A DNA stretch of 64,000 nt from Siphonodentalium dalli (lineage: Eukaryota; Mollusca; Scaphopoda; Gadilida; Siphonodentaliidae): the NCBI GenBank assembly GCA_032622095.1, contig CP136068.1, forward strand, positions 51,950,443 to 52,014,442, written 5' to 3'. The notes below the pieces were generated by a model, which had not been told where the DNA came from, searched no databases, and worked only from the letters and a program-made list of their open reading frames with translations. Within the stretch, counting starts at the first letter, position 1. Each line of letters begins with the position of its first letter. Positions 33,540 to 44,335 of the stretch are shown piece by piece. A program made the position numbers and the translations under genes.

Positions 33540-35610
33540 AATCCATTAATGGGCAGGGTTCATGCTAACAAGGATGGGTCAAATTCAAGGCCATCTTGCT
33601 GCGATATCTAGAGGTTGTCTGGGTCACATAAAACCAAATTCAAGGCTTTTCAAGGCTATGCACCATTTCCTTTGTGTTACAAAACATTAAAAGTGCAACA
33701 TTAGAACTTATATGGAAATTATAGTAAAAGCTGCTCCAATGCATAAAACATGACTAAATTATAACACCGGATACATTGCATGTTTCATAAATTTTACGAT
33801 CTAAGTCAGGCAGTATTACTGTAAACCCTGAAATATTTGTGAGGAATTAAATTACGCCCGGTTGAAGCGTCTGTTCAATGTGTCATGGAAATAAAGGCTT
33901 TTCAAGGCTGCTGCTTGCAATTTACAGGTTTTCCAGGCCTTGGACTTCCCCTCGTCGAATTCAAGGCCATTCCTCAAATCCAGCTGTGATTGGCTAACGT
34001 CTAGTTTATCGCTTTTATTTCTGCATGCAGTTTCTGATTTACGTCAAGTTCCTTGGACTGTTATGTTAGTAATATACATATTTTAGACTATTTCGAACTT
34101 GATCAATAATGAATACACATTTATCATTTTATAACATCAATGCAAAGGACTTTTTTTGCAGAAAGCACTCCCCATAACAACAGAAGGCTCAGTTGGAAGC
34201 TACAGTTACCACGTTTAAATGAAGACATCAGTAAATAATTCATTATACAATGCATAGTATTGCAGTGGGATAGCCTTCCAACAATATTACATTGAAAACA
34301 ACATCTTCGGACGATTTCAAAACAGTGATTGATTTTATCTTCTACCCAAAGAAGTATGAATATGACTGACCATTAGTGCTGTTTATGCATATATGAGTAA
34401 GCACTTGTAATCAATTATATTTCAATCAAAAGTCAGCAGACTTGCTACAGAAATAAAAATTATGATATTCCGTCCCCTGTTGAATTGAAGGCCATTCCTC
34501 AAATCCAAGGCCCGACGAGAACTCTGATTGGCTCATGTCAAGTTTGTCACCTGGAGTATTTATATTCTATTTCTGCATGCAGGTTCTGATTGACATCAAG
34601 TTCACATAATAGTTGTAAACCCACATATTTGCACAGTAGCGTGGGCCCATAAACAGCCTCTCAATACACAATAAACCCTTTCTTTACTAAATGAATTCTC
34701 CCATTCACTTATAAAGTATACATTGGAATGTTCGATAATCATTTGAAGGGATGCTCAGGAAATATAAGCAGATGACAAACAGATAATACAAGTGCAAAGG
34801 ATATTCATTGATGGCAAATGTTTAAATAATAAGTTCAACAAGGGAACTACTTGTCAATGAGTATTTCATAAAGAAAATAACGATTGAGCCATGTTTGGCA
34901 CTCTGACTCAGGTCATATAACTTCTATTCCATCTGCAAAATAGAAACTATAAATACGCGGAATGACACAAATATGTTAATGTGTTTGTTGATATGGCACA
35001 AGTGTCAGGGTGGAAGGATAGAATGAGAGTTCTATCCTTCCACGATGGCACAAGTGGAATATCAATAAACCCATTAACACACATGTTGTTTTGTGTAAAA
35101 CTGTGTTTATTATACACATCACCCATCCTAGAATCCATTAATTAACAAGACAGTCAATGACTGTGGGGTCGCTCACCAGACTGCAAAGACTGATAAGACT
35201 GGGACTCTTGAGACCACAACAGTCAGAACTTTTCATAATCACTTTAAAAGAAGTAGATTTAAACAGGATATGTGGCTAGAGAGACTTAAGTATGTAGATT
35301 GGTGAAAATCCACCATGAAATTACCAACTGTACACTACTGATCACCCCCCTCCTCCAGCTCAACAAGTCCCCTCCCGACCGGGCTCCCGACTCCCAAGTC
35401 TTAGGTTGGAATTTCACAACCGACACCTCAAACTTTCTCAATTGTTGGAAATTTCCAATCTCACAAGCGCCTTTTTCTAAAACCATTTAGACATGTTTGA
35501 AGCCCAATTATCCATGGACCCAAAACACAATACATGTATGTCATATTAATCAGTCAGGTGGTTCCAATGTAGATGTTTTAATGAGTTTGGTATTTCAATG
35601 ATTTTATTAG
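33540..35610. other. Intronic noncoding sequence with a diverged repeat pair
   Basis: A block of about 120 bp is present twice, near 33950-34065 and 34470-34600 (TTGAAGGCCATTCCTCAAATCC, GATTGGCT, TTTCTGCATGCAG, then TCAAGTTC). A further stretch with C-rich CACCCCCCTCCTCC and TTGGAAATTTCCAA phrases (about 35285-35490) resembles the interior of the hAT-like MITE at 19.4-19.8 kb. No exon was seen. Confidence 0.5.
34977..35081. repeat. Imperfect 105-nt hairpin
   Basis: Outer arms TTAATGTGTTTGTTGATATGG and CCATTAACACAC face each other, and inner arms GGTGGAAGGATAGAA/TTCTATCCTTCC are perfect around a loop of about 7 nt. It is probably a small foldback element. Confidence 0.65.
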
Positions 35611-35619
35611 ACACAAAAG

Positions 35620-36330
35620 TGTTAACTCCCCATAGCCCGCCATTTCTTGACAGGTTGACCTCATTTTAACAAATCTGAATCTCAGTCACTAAAGGATCCT
35701 CCTGATTCCTCCATACTATATGTAAGCTAAATAGTCCAACCTCTCTTGAGAAGACATTTTAAGAATTACTATAGAGACACATAGTTATGTCCCTGGTCCC
35801 ACCCTATTTAACCTGGTGACCCCATCTGAATAAATTTGAATCCCAGACACCAAAGAACCCTTCATACATATCATAAATATCAGTAAAATAGACCTGATGG
35901 TCCTTGTGAAGGAAGCATATTAAGAGGGAAACTGTCCTTCGCTTGGCCCCTATTTGACCAGGTGACCCCATTTAAAAAAATCTGAATTGCAGTCAAGGAA
36001 GAACATTCCATGCTATATAAGCCAACTAGTTCTTGCAAACATATTTTAAGAATTACTATGTAGTGAAATAGTTAAGTCTCTGGCTCTGCCCTTATTTGAC
36101 TTTGTGATCCCATTTTCACAAATCTGTCACCCAAGGTAATTTCATACCAAATATAAGCAAAATAGGCCATTTGATTCTTGCATAGAAGACATATCATGAA
36201 TTACTATGGAGAGAAAGAGCAATATAGCTGACCTTGCACCTACTTGACCTGGTGACCCTGATTGAACAAATCTGAATCACAATCACCAAAGGAATAAGCC
36301 TGCAAATAGCTTGTCTGTTCCTAGATTGTA
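35620..36330 (+). repeat. Family C array element, left part
   Basis: Degenerate units of about 150-160 bp contain GTTATGTCCCTGG, TTGACCTGGTGACCCC, ACAAATCTGAAT, ACCAAATAT and 'AAGAATTACTATGGAG'. The array breaks off near 36330 and resumes at 40770 with the same unit type. Confidence 0.7.
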
Positions 36331-36365
36331 TGTGCCTGGCCTTAAGCAACACAATGTATTATACA

Positions 36366-36508
36366 ATCAAGCCTTGAAATAGTGTGATAGTGTGTCTGTC
36401 ATTTGCAGAGTAAGGTCCCCAGAGGGTGAATATAGTGACGCTATCCCGTACAGCGGGCCAGCATCACTAAATTCACCCTCTGGGGACCTCATTCTGCTAT
36501 GGCAGACC
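36366..36508. repeat. Foldback element, truncated relative of the 62.6 kb palindrome
   Basis: AATCAAGCCTTGAAATAG, GTGTCTGTCATTTGCAGA and GGTCCCCAGAGGGTGAAT match 62640-62700. The inverted arm GATTTCACCCTCTGG-type sequence (ATTCACCCTCTGGGGACC at about 36470-36487) makes a hairpin with arms of about 38 nt. The right outer arm is lost. Confidence 0.75.
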
Positions 36509-36611
36509 TAGGATAAGATTAAAGTTCCCCAGTTGAAGTTGGTGATGTTCACCCATTGGGCACCTCAATTATGAATTTTATCTTCTGTAAATTAGGGGAT
36601 ATAGAAACTTC

Positions 36612-36962
36612 CTAGACAAGGTTTGATGTTACAAAGCCTGGGTACTTTTTCGCCTTTATTTTCCTTCCTTTCTTTTTTGGTATTAATATGTCTTTTGATA
36701 GAATAGCCGGCACTAGCCCATCCACTACTCTGCCGAACAGCTTCATTCTCATACTGTTTCTTCTTTGGTGTAGTGGCTCCATAAGTTGTTCCATTAGCAT
36801 TTCAGTTACGGCCCCTTTTGTTCTTGTGTGGTAGTTGTTTTGGATGAATCGCACCCCTCTTTTGTTGATTCTCTCTATGGCGTTGATATCTTTTTGCTGG
36901 TATTGATCCCAAACTTCCGCTGCATATTCTAGGGTGGATCTTACTGTGGATTCATAGGCCAT
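36612..36962 (-). pseudogene. LINE ORF2 C-terminal fragment
   Basis: The segment begins MAYESTVRSTLEYAAEVWDQ and contains INKRGVRFIQNNY and PLHQRRNSMRMKLFGRVV, the usual region after the RT thumb in CR1/Jockey-group LINEs. It is separated from the RT frame by a one-base shift in an A run (T run at 36962-36967 on the plus strand). Confidence 0.85.
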
Positions 36963-37689
36963 TTTTTGTCCGCTCTCCTGAGGTTTTGATGGAGGAATTC
37001 AAGGGTGCTGCCTGCTTTTCTTGAACTGTTTGGAGTATTTGGTTATCCAGTTGGTACATGTGCGTTGACGTGGGTTTTATTTGTAAGATGTTACATTTCT
37101 TCGCATTGAACCGCATGCCCCAAACAGCTGCCCATTTTTCTTGTGACTTCAGGTCTTCTTGAAGAGCAATATGGTCTTGTTGGTTCTTTATTTGGCGGTA
37201 GAGGAGACAATCATCAGCGAAGAGTTTGACTTGCGATGTGACTGCTTGTGGTAAGTCATTAATGTGACACAGGAAGAGGAGAGGACCGAGTACAGTACCC
37301 GGTGGTAAGCCGGACTCGACTGCTACGTGTTTTGAGAATTCCCCTTCCACTGCTACTCTCATCTGCCATTTTGTTAGGAAGGTGTCTATCCACTTGAGAG
37401 TTTGATTTGTAACACCATAGCTCTTAAGTTTGTGTAGTAGGCTTTGGTGAGGTACTGTGTCGAATGCCTTTGAAAAATCCAATACTGCTATGTCTGTCTG
37501 GATGTCGTTTTCGTAATTCTCCATCAGTTCATGTGTTACATTGATCAGTTGTGTCACGCAGGAGTGTCCAGAGCGGAATCCATGGTTTCTGTCAGTGAGG
37601 ATGTCGTATTTTTCAAGGTGGTCTCTGATGTGACGGCATTGTATATGCTCAAGGATTTTGCAGGCCACCGAGGTTAGTGATACGGGCAT
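36952..37689 (-). pseudogene. LINE reverse transcriptase fragment
   Basis: Contains NHGFRSGHSCVTQL, VLDFSKAFDTVPH, SGLPPGTVLGPLLFLCHIND and catalytic FADD (37221-37210). It ends early: after ...NQILQTVQ about 25 residues are missing and the sequence resumes out of frame (GSTLEFLHQNLRRADKK), so an internal deletion is combined with a frameshift. Without the shift, the frame before it would run through TPIF-KKGD at 37718-37721, where one A is lacking. Confidence 0.9.
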
Positions 37690-37719
37690 GTAATTTTCTG
37701 GCAGGTGGACGTCGCCCTT

Positions 37720-38333
37720 TTAAAATATTGGTGTGATGTTAGCCTCGAGCCAGTCAGTTGGTAATTCGCCTGTGTTAAGCGATCGTTGGAATATCGTTGT
37801 GAGTGTTGTTGCGCCTTCCTCGGCACAGATCTTCAAGATTTTGTTTGGGATTCTATCGGGGCCAGGTGCTTTGGATGTTTTTATGTCTGATAGTAGCTTT
37901 ACTACCCCTGGCTTGTCAATTTTCACATTCTCTATGTCCAGTCCCTTTTTCGGTAAGTCTGGTAGTTCGTGACCTGTGTCTTTGGTGAAAACTGACCGGA
38001 ACTGGTTGATGAGCAATTCAGACTTCTCTATACTGTTGGTGGTTAGTGTTGTTCCTTTCTTGAGTGGAGGTATGCCGATGTTGTCTTGTTTTTTCGCTTT
38101 CATGAAATGCCAGAAGGGTTTTGTGGTCTTCTTTTCTTTTCCTTCTTCAATAATTTTGTTGATATAGTCACTCTCCGCTCGTCTGAGTTCTCTTCTACAT
38201 AATCTTTGTTGGTGTCTGTATTTATCCCATGTCTCTGTTTTCTTTGATATCTTGTATAATTTCTCCTTTTTCCTGATTTGTTGTAACAGTTTTTATTCAT
38301 CCATGGTAGCTTTCCTCTCTTTCTTTTTGCCAA
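37720..38333 (-). pseudogene. LINE linker and RT N-terminal region, frameshifted
   Basis: Two overlapping frames cover one original protein. Residues LPWMN switch frame at an A run (T run at 38290-38294 on the plus strand) to KKLLQQIRKKEKLY and later TTKPFWHFMKAKKQDNIG, then NQFRSVFT, SKAPGPDRIPNKILK and NTGELPTDW. One missing A explains the switch. These are the standard connecting region and RT motifs 0-1 of APE-type LINEs. Confidence 0.85.
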
Positions 38334-39060
38334 TGTTGGTACTGTTTTTCACTATTTCTGACACTCCTCCTTTAAATTTCTCCCACATGGTGTTTATGTC
38401 TGCATCTGGTGCTAATGTCGTAATCTCTTCGCCCAATTTGTTCATGTCTGCTGCGACTTCTGTCCAGTTTGCTTTGTTGAAGAGGTAAACCTCCTTCTCT
38501 CCTTTTGATTGGTACTTCGGCGTTGATATGCAGTCTGTAAAAATCATGGCATGGTCAGATATACCTGGGACATTTTTTGATGTTTTAATTAGTGATGGAT
38601 TATTGGTTAGTATTATGTCCAATAAATTGTCTTCTCTGGTTGGTTCCTCATGCATCTGTGTCATTCCATTTCCGATGCAAACATCCAGCAGCGCCTGTTG
38701 GATTTCTTTATCAGGTGCTCTTTCTCGTATTGTCAGTTTCTCCCAAGTGATGTCCGGGCAGTTGAAGTCGCCTCCAATTATGTACTATGTATGTTTTATC
38801 TGCAGTGTACTTCTTCATCGATTCTTTTAGTTGTTTAACTGTTTCCATGCTTCTTTTTGGCATGTAGAGACTGGCGACATACAGATCTCTACCTTTTTGG
38901 ATGGTTATTCTGGGGTTATATGCCTTTTAGCCAAGATTCCGTGCCTAGGATGATGTCAGGCTTTATATATTGCACTGCAACTGCGAGTTCGGCTTTGTTG
39001 CTTGGTAGGCTTCTACCGTTTACAGTCAATATTCTGAGGTTTTCTTTTGGTGTTGTGTGG
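38320..39060 (-). pseudogene. LINE APE-type endonuclease, internally deleted
   Basis: The N-terminal motif LRILTVNGRSLPSNKAEL...PDIILGTESWL reads from about 39040 to 38925, with the catalytic-type N and E visible. After a break near 38920 the sequence resumes at RDLYVASLYMPKRS, then GDFNCPDITW (about 38773-38743), DNLLDIILTNNPSLI and GISDHAMI with the SDH motif. The block between ESWL and LYVAS, roughly 60 residues in intact relatives, is missing, so the nuclease cannot fold normally. Confidence 0.8.
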
Positions 39061-39668
39061 TATACCTTGCTCTGTGAACTTAGTCCAGATGAGATTAATA
39101 TTATTCACCAAAAGGTGGTTGACCTGTTCATGCCCTCTGGATTTTGGTCCTTAGTTGGAGAATTCAGTTATATTATGTTTCGCCGACGTCGAGTATTGTG
39201 CTCGATGTCTGAGTCAGTGTTTGAGATGTGACATGATGTGAGTGTAGATGTGTTTATTTACTGGCTAGCTTTAGTGAGCATTTGATATATCCCCAATGTG
39301 TTGTTGGATTCTTGTTGTAAGAGTTTAAAAAGATAGGTGATGGGTCCTGGCCTTGTGTAAAGGACTTTTGAGTAGGGGGATATTGGTTTCTATGTGTGGA
39401 GATTTATCATGTTATATGGCAGGATGTGATAGGACACACCTTCGTTTTGGGTTCCTATTATCCTTGTTCGAGTTTGGTTCACCTGTATCTGTGGTGAGCC
39501 GTAAATCGTTGGATGATTGTGCGGGTGGTGTGATTTGTGTAGTCATATAGTAAGTGGTTGGGGTGAATAGTTACAAGATTAAAGTTTAGCAAGGGAAGCC
39601 TAACTGTCTTAGTATAGCGTTTGTCGAGTTGAGTTCTCGTAAGTAAATTGCTTGTTAACTATGAAAAC

Positions 39669-40259
39669 TTAGGTAATAAGTATTTGGTATACTTCACTAT
39701 GTTTATAGTTTAGTGGGTTTACTGATTCCGCTTGGGTTAAGCTCTTTCTGGTGTTATTTTGCTCACTGTGTGGTAGTGGACTACTAGTTTCTGTAGGGTT
39801 GAAACCAGAGCACAGGCTGTCAATTGTAGAGTCTAACATACTGAGAGGTTGGTAATAGTTGGATGTGTGTATCTCATAGTTGTGGAAAGTGAAGCTACTG
39901 ATGTTTATACTGTCGCACTTGAAGCACTTCCAAGGTAGGCTGGGTCTTTCCTCATGTGCTTTGAATTCCACCGTGTCCATCTCGATGCATGTTTTATGAT
40001 GCCAGTTTTGACAGTCGTCACAGCAGACCCCTTTATCTGTCCATGACACTTCATCTTCACACACCGCACATGGGTATATCGATTTTTTCATCCTCACAGG
40101 TCCAGGTCCAGGATTTTCTTCAATGTCTCCGGCTGTTAGGAGTAGTATTTCCAGATAGTGATTTGTGACATGAAGACATGTCTCCATGGATCTAGCGTGG
40201 TACAGCCCACACCATCCGAACACTTCAAACTGTGGATGGCTACTCTCTCGTTGTTTCAA
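39669..40259 (-). CDS. LINE ORF1 protein: 2A-like peptide plus PHD finger
   Basis: This frame of 196 codons is intact. A 2A-like 'StopGo' signal, LLLTAGDIEENPGP, occupies residues 39-52. Such signals make the ribosome skip one peptide bond before the final Pro (known for picornaviral 2A and for several animal non-LTR retrotransposons). The true start may be M25, which places 2A at the N-terminus. A C4HC3 PHD-type finger follows: C64-x2-C67, C80-x2-C83, H88-x2-C91, C112-x2-C115 with W110. The rest is S/T/N-rich. The frame survives although ORF2 is broken in at least five places. Confidence 0.88.
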   Translation of the reverse strand: MKQRESSHPQFEVFGWCGLYHARSMETCLHVTNHYLEILLLTAGDIEENPGPGPVRMKKSIYPCAVCEDEVSWTDKGVCCDDCQNWHHKTCIEMDTVEFKAHEERPSLPWKCFKCDSINISSFTFHNYEIHTSNYYQPLSMLDSTIDSLCSGFNPTETSSPLPHSEQNNTRKSLTQAESVNPLNYKHSEVYQILIT

Positions 40260-40440
40260 CTATTGCTGTGGTTTTTACCTGGGTTTATCATGGAACAGCC
40301 CATACCACCCCTGGTCTCTTAGCTTTCCGGGTTTAGCATGGTTCAGCCCATGCTACCCCTTGTCTTTTAGCCTCTCCCTCTTTACTGGTGACAATGCTCC
40401 AAATATGGGTATAGCATGGTACAGCCCGTGCCACCCCTGT
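40180..40440 (-). repeat. LINE 5' region: four hairpin-forming repeats
   Basis: Four copies of a GGGTGGCACGGGCTGTACCATGC-like motif (about 40417, 40345, 40287 and 40197 on the plus strand) are spaced 58-90 bp apart on the upstream side of ORF1. The best copy, TAGCATGG-GCTGAA-CCATGCTA, forms a perfect 8-bp stem. Position and repetition suggest promoter monomers of the LINE. The last copy overlaps the start of the ORF1 frame. Confidence 0.55.
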
Positions 40441-40479
40441 CTATCCAATTGTAATTATACATTTGCAATCGATCAATGA

Positions 40480-40640
40480 GGTCGTTGGGCATAGATTGAC
40501 GATTAGACTTAAATTGCTCTCGGTTTCTGTTGTTATTTATGTGGTATGAACACCACTACGAGTTAACTCATAGTAGCAGTCCCCATGCAACCGTGTACTA
40601 CGAGTTATTATGTAGTGGCAGTCAATGTGTTAAATACAAT
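40480..40640 (-). mobile_element. 'CTACGAG' element copy, inverted relative to 51580-51735
   Basis: On the minus strand it reads TTTAACACATTGACTGCCAC, two degenerate CTACGAGTTAACTCGTAG-type palindromes, ACAACAGAAACCGA and TATGCCCAAC. The element at 51.6 kb shows the same order in the opposite orientation, so these are two dispersed copies of one repeat. Confidence 0.75.
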
Positions 40641-40769
40641 TTTTTTTCTTTTTTTTTTAATATTTTATTAAAAAAAACAATTCCACATTTTTTTTTAAAT
40701 ATTCTTTTATTTTTTAATATATGATTTCTTTTCTTTTCTTTTTTGGTTAAAGAGTTGAATCTGATTTTT

Positions 40770-41330
40770 TTTTTTGAGTTATGTCCCTGGCCCCACCCAC
40801 ATTTGACTCAGTGACCTCATTTGAACAAATCTGAACCCCAGTCACCCAAGGATCCTTCATACCAAATATGAACCCATTTGGCCTGATGGTATTTGAGAAG
40901 AAGATGTTTAAAATAATTACTATGGAGGGAAAGAGTTATGGCCCTGGTTTCTCAACTAATCAACCTGGTGACCTCATTTGAACAAATCTGAATGTGAGTC
41001 ACCTAGGGAACATCCACACCAAATATGAACCCATTCGGCCTAATAGTTCTGGAAAAGAAGTCGTTCGAAGAATTACTATCAAGGAATAGAGTTGTGGCCC
41101 TGCTTTCTCAACTAATTGACCTGATGACCTCATTTGAACAAATCTGAATGTGATTCACCTAGGGAACATCCACACCAAATATAAACCTGTTCCGTCTTAC
41201 AGTTTTGGCGGAGAAGATGATTCTTGACGATGGACGGACGGTACGACGGACGGACGTACGACGTACGAGGAGTGATGACTATAGCTCCACCGGAGACTTC
41301 GTCTCAGGTGAGCTAAAAACTACAGACTAA
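40770..41330 (+). repeat. Family C array element, right part with terminal hairpin
   Basis: Units of about 160 bp (GTTATGTCCCTGG or GTTGTGGCCCTG, TCATTTGAACAAATCTGAA, ACACCAAATATGAACCCATT) close with a (GGAC)n-like tract. The terminal hairpin is AGCTCCACCGGAGAC-TTCG-(GTCTC reversed) TCTCAGGTGAGCT, followed by AAAAA. The closing hairpin plus 'AGCTAAAAA' is the same design as in family A. Confidence 0.75.
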
Positions 41331-41939
41331 CAAGGCTTATGCAGGAACATAAAAGGCTTGTTTTGTCATGTATGATCATGCTTTTATTTCATAGTTCCAG
41401 TTTCATGGTTGAGGCGAACACTGTTGACCGTCATGTGATGTCAACGGGGTGGATATGGATTGGTAAATACGATACAGCAAGAACACTGTAATTCTAGGAA
41501 CAAGCATTTAATAATTTGCCATCTCCACCGATCATTCTGCTAATGAGTACAATAGATGATAGATCAGAAGATGAATCGGAGGTTCTTAGGAACATATAGC
41601 ATACACAGATTTATAGCCAATTCCATAATGATTACATCTAAACATTTTTTTTTGGTATTCGTATCTTATTATGATATGAATTGTGACCTGAAAAATAAAA
41701 ATAAAAAACAAAATTACATCTAAACTTTGGTAGTGAAGATGGTTCTTATATACACCCCCCCCCCCCAAATGCATTGGTGTCTTCATAATAATTCAATTGA
41801 AGATGGTTCAGTTAAAGAAGAAACAATCAAATGACAGGTAATAATACACCATTTCATAGTGCTAATTTTGTTTGGCTTAGATGCCCTACAATACCATCAA
41901 AAATACTGTTATATTGTTGTATATAAAACTGATATTTAC
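41331..41939. other. Intronic noncoding sequence
   Basis: No exon was seen apart from the splice donor region at the right edge. It contains a C run near 41754-41766. Confidence 0.5.
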
Positions 41940-42008
41940 CTGTATATAACAATTGCCGGCTGGATCATCCAATATAAGGTGATAATCAAACAATTTACCA
42001 GCACACAT
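41940..42008 (-). CDS. ZPR1: ZPR1 exon encoding the DDPAGN motif
   Basis: 23 codons, phase 0 at both ends: MCAGKLFDYHLILDDPAGNCYIQ. (L/F)I(L/M)DDPAGNxY(L/I)Q is the most conserved block of the second ZPR1 homology domain. The acceptor is TATCTTTCAG|ATG and the donor CAG|GTAAAT. It joins the preceding ...CTALDE and the following NPHAP in frame, as in ZPR1 of other animals. Confidence 0.95.
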
Positions 42009-44335
42009 CTGAAAGATACGATAATTATTACTGGGGAAACTCTGAATATGGTAAAACAGTGTTTCTCCTTTGATGTCTAAAAAATATGAGAGATACACCT
42101 TGACACTTGTTATAATTTAATGACAAGCTTTCAAGGTAATTTTTATCAGTTTGTATTAGCCTGCTTATCCGAAATTATTTGACAAATTGGGTCTCAGGTT
42201 GGATATAGCACACTTAAAGGACCAACTTAATTTTCGAGTCATTGATTATTATTTTTATAGTGCCTTGATATACGGTTTTAATAACAATCTATGCCATAAA
42301 ATATGATTAAAATACTATTATTCATCACCATTTGAAACGCCTGTGTCTCAGAAGATGCCCATAGAGAAATAGAAAACAACTGAAATCATAGAAAGATTTC
42401 CCCCGTTGTGGCTCCCAGAATGCAACAGAATTCAAACTAAAATATGTATATTCAATGGAAGGGGAATAACTCTAGATCTTAAGATATAGAGTTATTCCCC
42501 TTGCATTGAAAATAATGAAACTTGAGAACAGAACAGAAGTCGGCTTCTTAACAAAAACAACATGCTCTCAGTATATTACATCGAATAAGTTGTTTTGGAG
42601 CTTCATCTTTCAAATGGTATATAATATGGCATATATTTTATATAAAATTATCTGGGGGTTCGAAAATTAAGTGGGCCTTTAAGGCCAAAAAAAAACAGAG
42701 TTTTGGTTCTCGGGCAATTGTTTTCTTCAAATCAACGAGGGAGGGAGGGTTTTATTTTTATTTTTTATTTTTTTCTGCGCATAGTAAGCATGGACAAAGA
42801 TACCTTCCTCTGTCTAGTAATAACCAGAAATGTAGAGGGAACTGTTATGCATATAAACTCATTTAATCTTATATAACGAGAGGCCGATCACGATCGGCAG
42901 ATGTTTAACCCATACCCGGGCGATAGCGATTAGCTATAACTGATAACTTATCAAAGATATGAACACAGGTATCCATATATCAGCACTATCTTGAATTCAA
43001 TAGCTCAAATAATTTGTCTTAAGAAGGGGTTAAAGTATTTGTGGTTGCGAAGGGGGGGGGGGGTGTTCTAAATCTAATAACTCTATCCTTATTCATCCAA
43101 GGACCTCTCTATGTGAAATCCAATGGTTTAGTTATTTCTGAGGATATGTTTATAAGTTGAAGTTACTCATTGGAAACAAAACTACCAGCTGTTCAAATCT
43201 CATTCACTTCTAAAGAGAAATTATAATTAGTTGACAAGCCAGACTGCTTAGAACAACATGTGGGATTCCATCTCATATCCCCCCCCCCCCCATTCTTCCC
43301 AGTTGTTATTTGTTTATCAATCATGTCAAAAATGCATATAGTTTATACAATTCAAAAGTGTCATCTATATAATGTTATACAGCCATTATATGAAGCGGAT
43401 GCTGGCCCCAATGATCCCTAAATCGAAAAGATTACCATAGTTAATTTAAAGGAAAGTAACACTGAATCAAATGGTTTCAAGACATAACAATATTTTACAA
43501 GTAGCTTGCAGACTAAAACACATAACCTTCACTGTTAATCTTTTAAGCACTCTGTGGTCCCCAAAATTCAGTCAACCATGACAATATGAACAGATGGGAA
43601 AATAAGGTTCCTGGCAATATTATCTGCCATATTGATTTTCAAAATAATGCATCACATATAATCTGTAAGCATATTCAATTGGTGTCTTATTGAATGTTCA
43701 TTAACTAATGAACCTGATTCAACAAGAGGGTTCATTTAATATGTTTCTGCATAATACAAACAATAATGAAGATTTATCTGCTTGTAACCTATTGCATATA
43801 AAAATTATATTGGCTATTAGCCATTATTTTAATGTAATATCAAAAGAATGTGTCTGAAGGGTTATATATTTTTCAAAAATCAATTAATCAATTCCACAAT
43901 CCATAGAAGTTAATAGTGTGAAGATAACCCAAGATAAGACATATGAGGAAGAGCCCATGTGCATTATAGCATAAATCTGTTGGAAACTTGGAAAGGGTTA
44001 ATTATTTTCTAAGCATATCAATGGAATATAGAAGACAATTGTGTAGGTCATGGGTCAATTATCAGGCAGCCTGTAATGAAATTTCAAAATTAGATAAACA
44101 AGAGCCTCCTGTCATTTATCAAATTTGACAATTAACCAGCCATCAGTATAATATTGTTTGTTTATCTTGGTATCCATCTAACCACTTGGCCATAGCTAAA
44201 TAGCAGATGTCATTAATCATTTCACCAGCTGTTTACAATCTGCATGGACATACACCAGGGAATGTTATCATTATATTTCTAATAGAGTTGTCCACCATTC
44301 CACCATATACCAGTGTATTTCATGGAACTACATTA
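42009..44335. other. Intronic noncoding sequence of ZPR1
   Basis: No exon was seen. It has a perfect-arm hairpin at 42451-42510 and G and C runs near 43053 and 43279, and is otherwise AT-rich unique-looking DNA. Confidence 0.5.
42451..42510. repeat. 60-nt hairpin
   Basis: Arms of about 24 nt, TTCAATGGAAGGGGAATAAC and its near-exact reverse complement, surround a short AGATCTTAAGATA loop. The arm end GGGGAATAACTCTA recalls the 'GGGCCATAACTC' arrays. Confidence 0.7.

Larger units (their letters stand above)
36510..40470 (-). mobile_element. Nearly full-length APE-type LINE with 2A-like and PHD ORF1, inactivated
   Basis: Read on the minus strand, the order is: 5' region with four hairpin-bearing repeats (40180-40440); ORF1 with a 2A-like peptide and PHD finger (40259-39669); apurinic/apyrimidinic endonuclease with an internal deletion (about 39040-38320); linker and reverse transcriptase (38333-36952); and a C-terminal region (36962-36612). 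It sits in the last ZPR1 intron in sense orientation. The 3' end is not delimited; the foldback element at 36366-36508 may mark it. Confidence 0.9.
33528..41939 (-). other. ZPR1 last intron (8.4 kb, phase 0)
   Basis: Donor CAG|GTAAATATC (GT at 41939-41938) and acceptor TTTCAG|AAC at 33527. It contains a 2A/PHD LINE in the sense orientation, an interrupted family C array, a foldback element and a 'CTACGAG' element. Confidence 0.9.

Noticed and set aside
38527-39231. Plus-strand frames of 100-124 codons opposite the LINE
   Set aside because: They are antisense shadows of the endonuclease and reverse transcriptase region, which has clear motifs on the minus strand.
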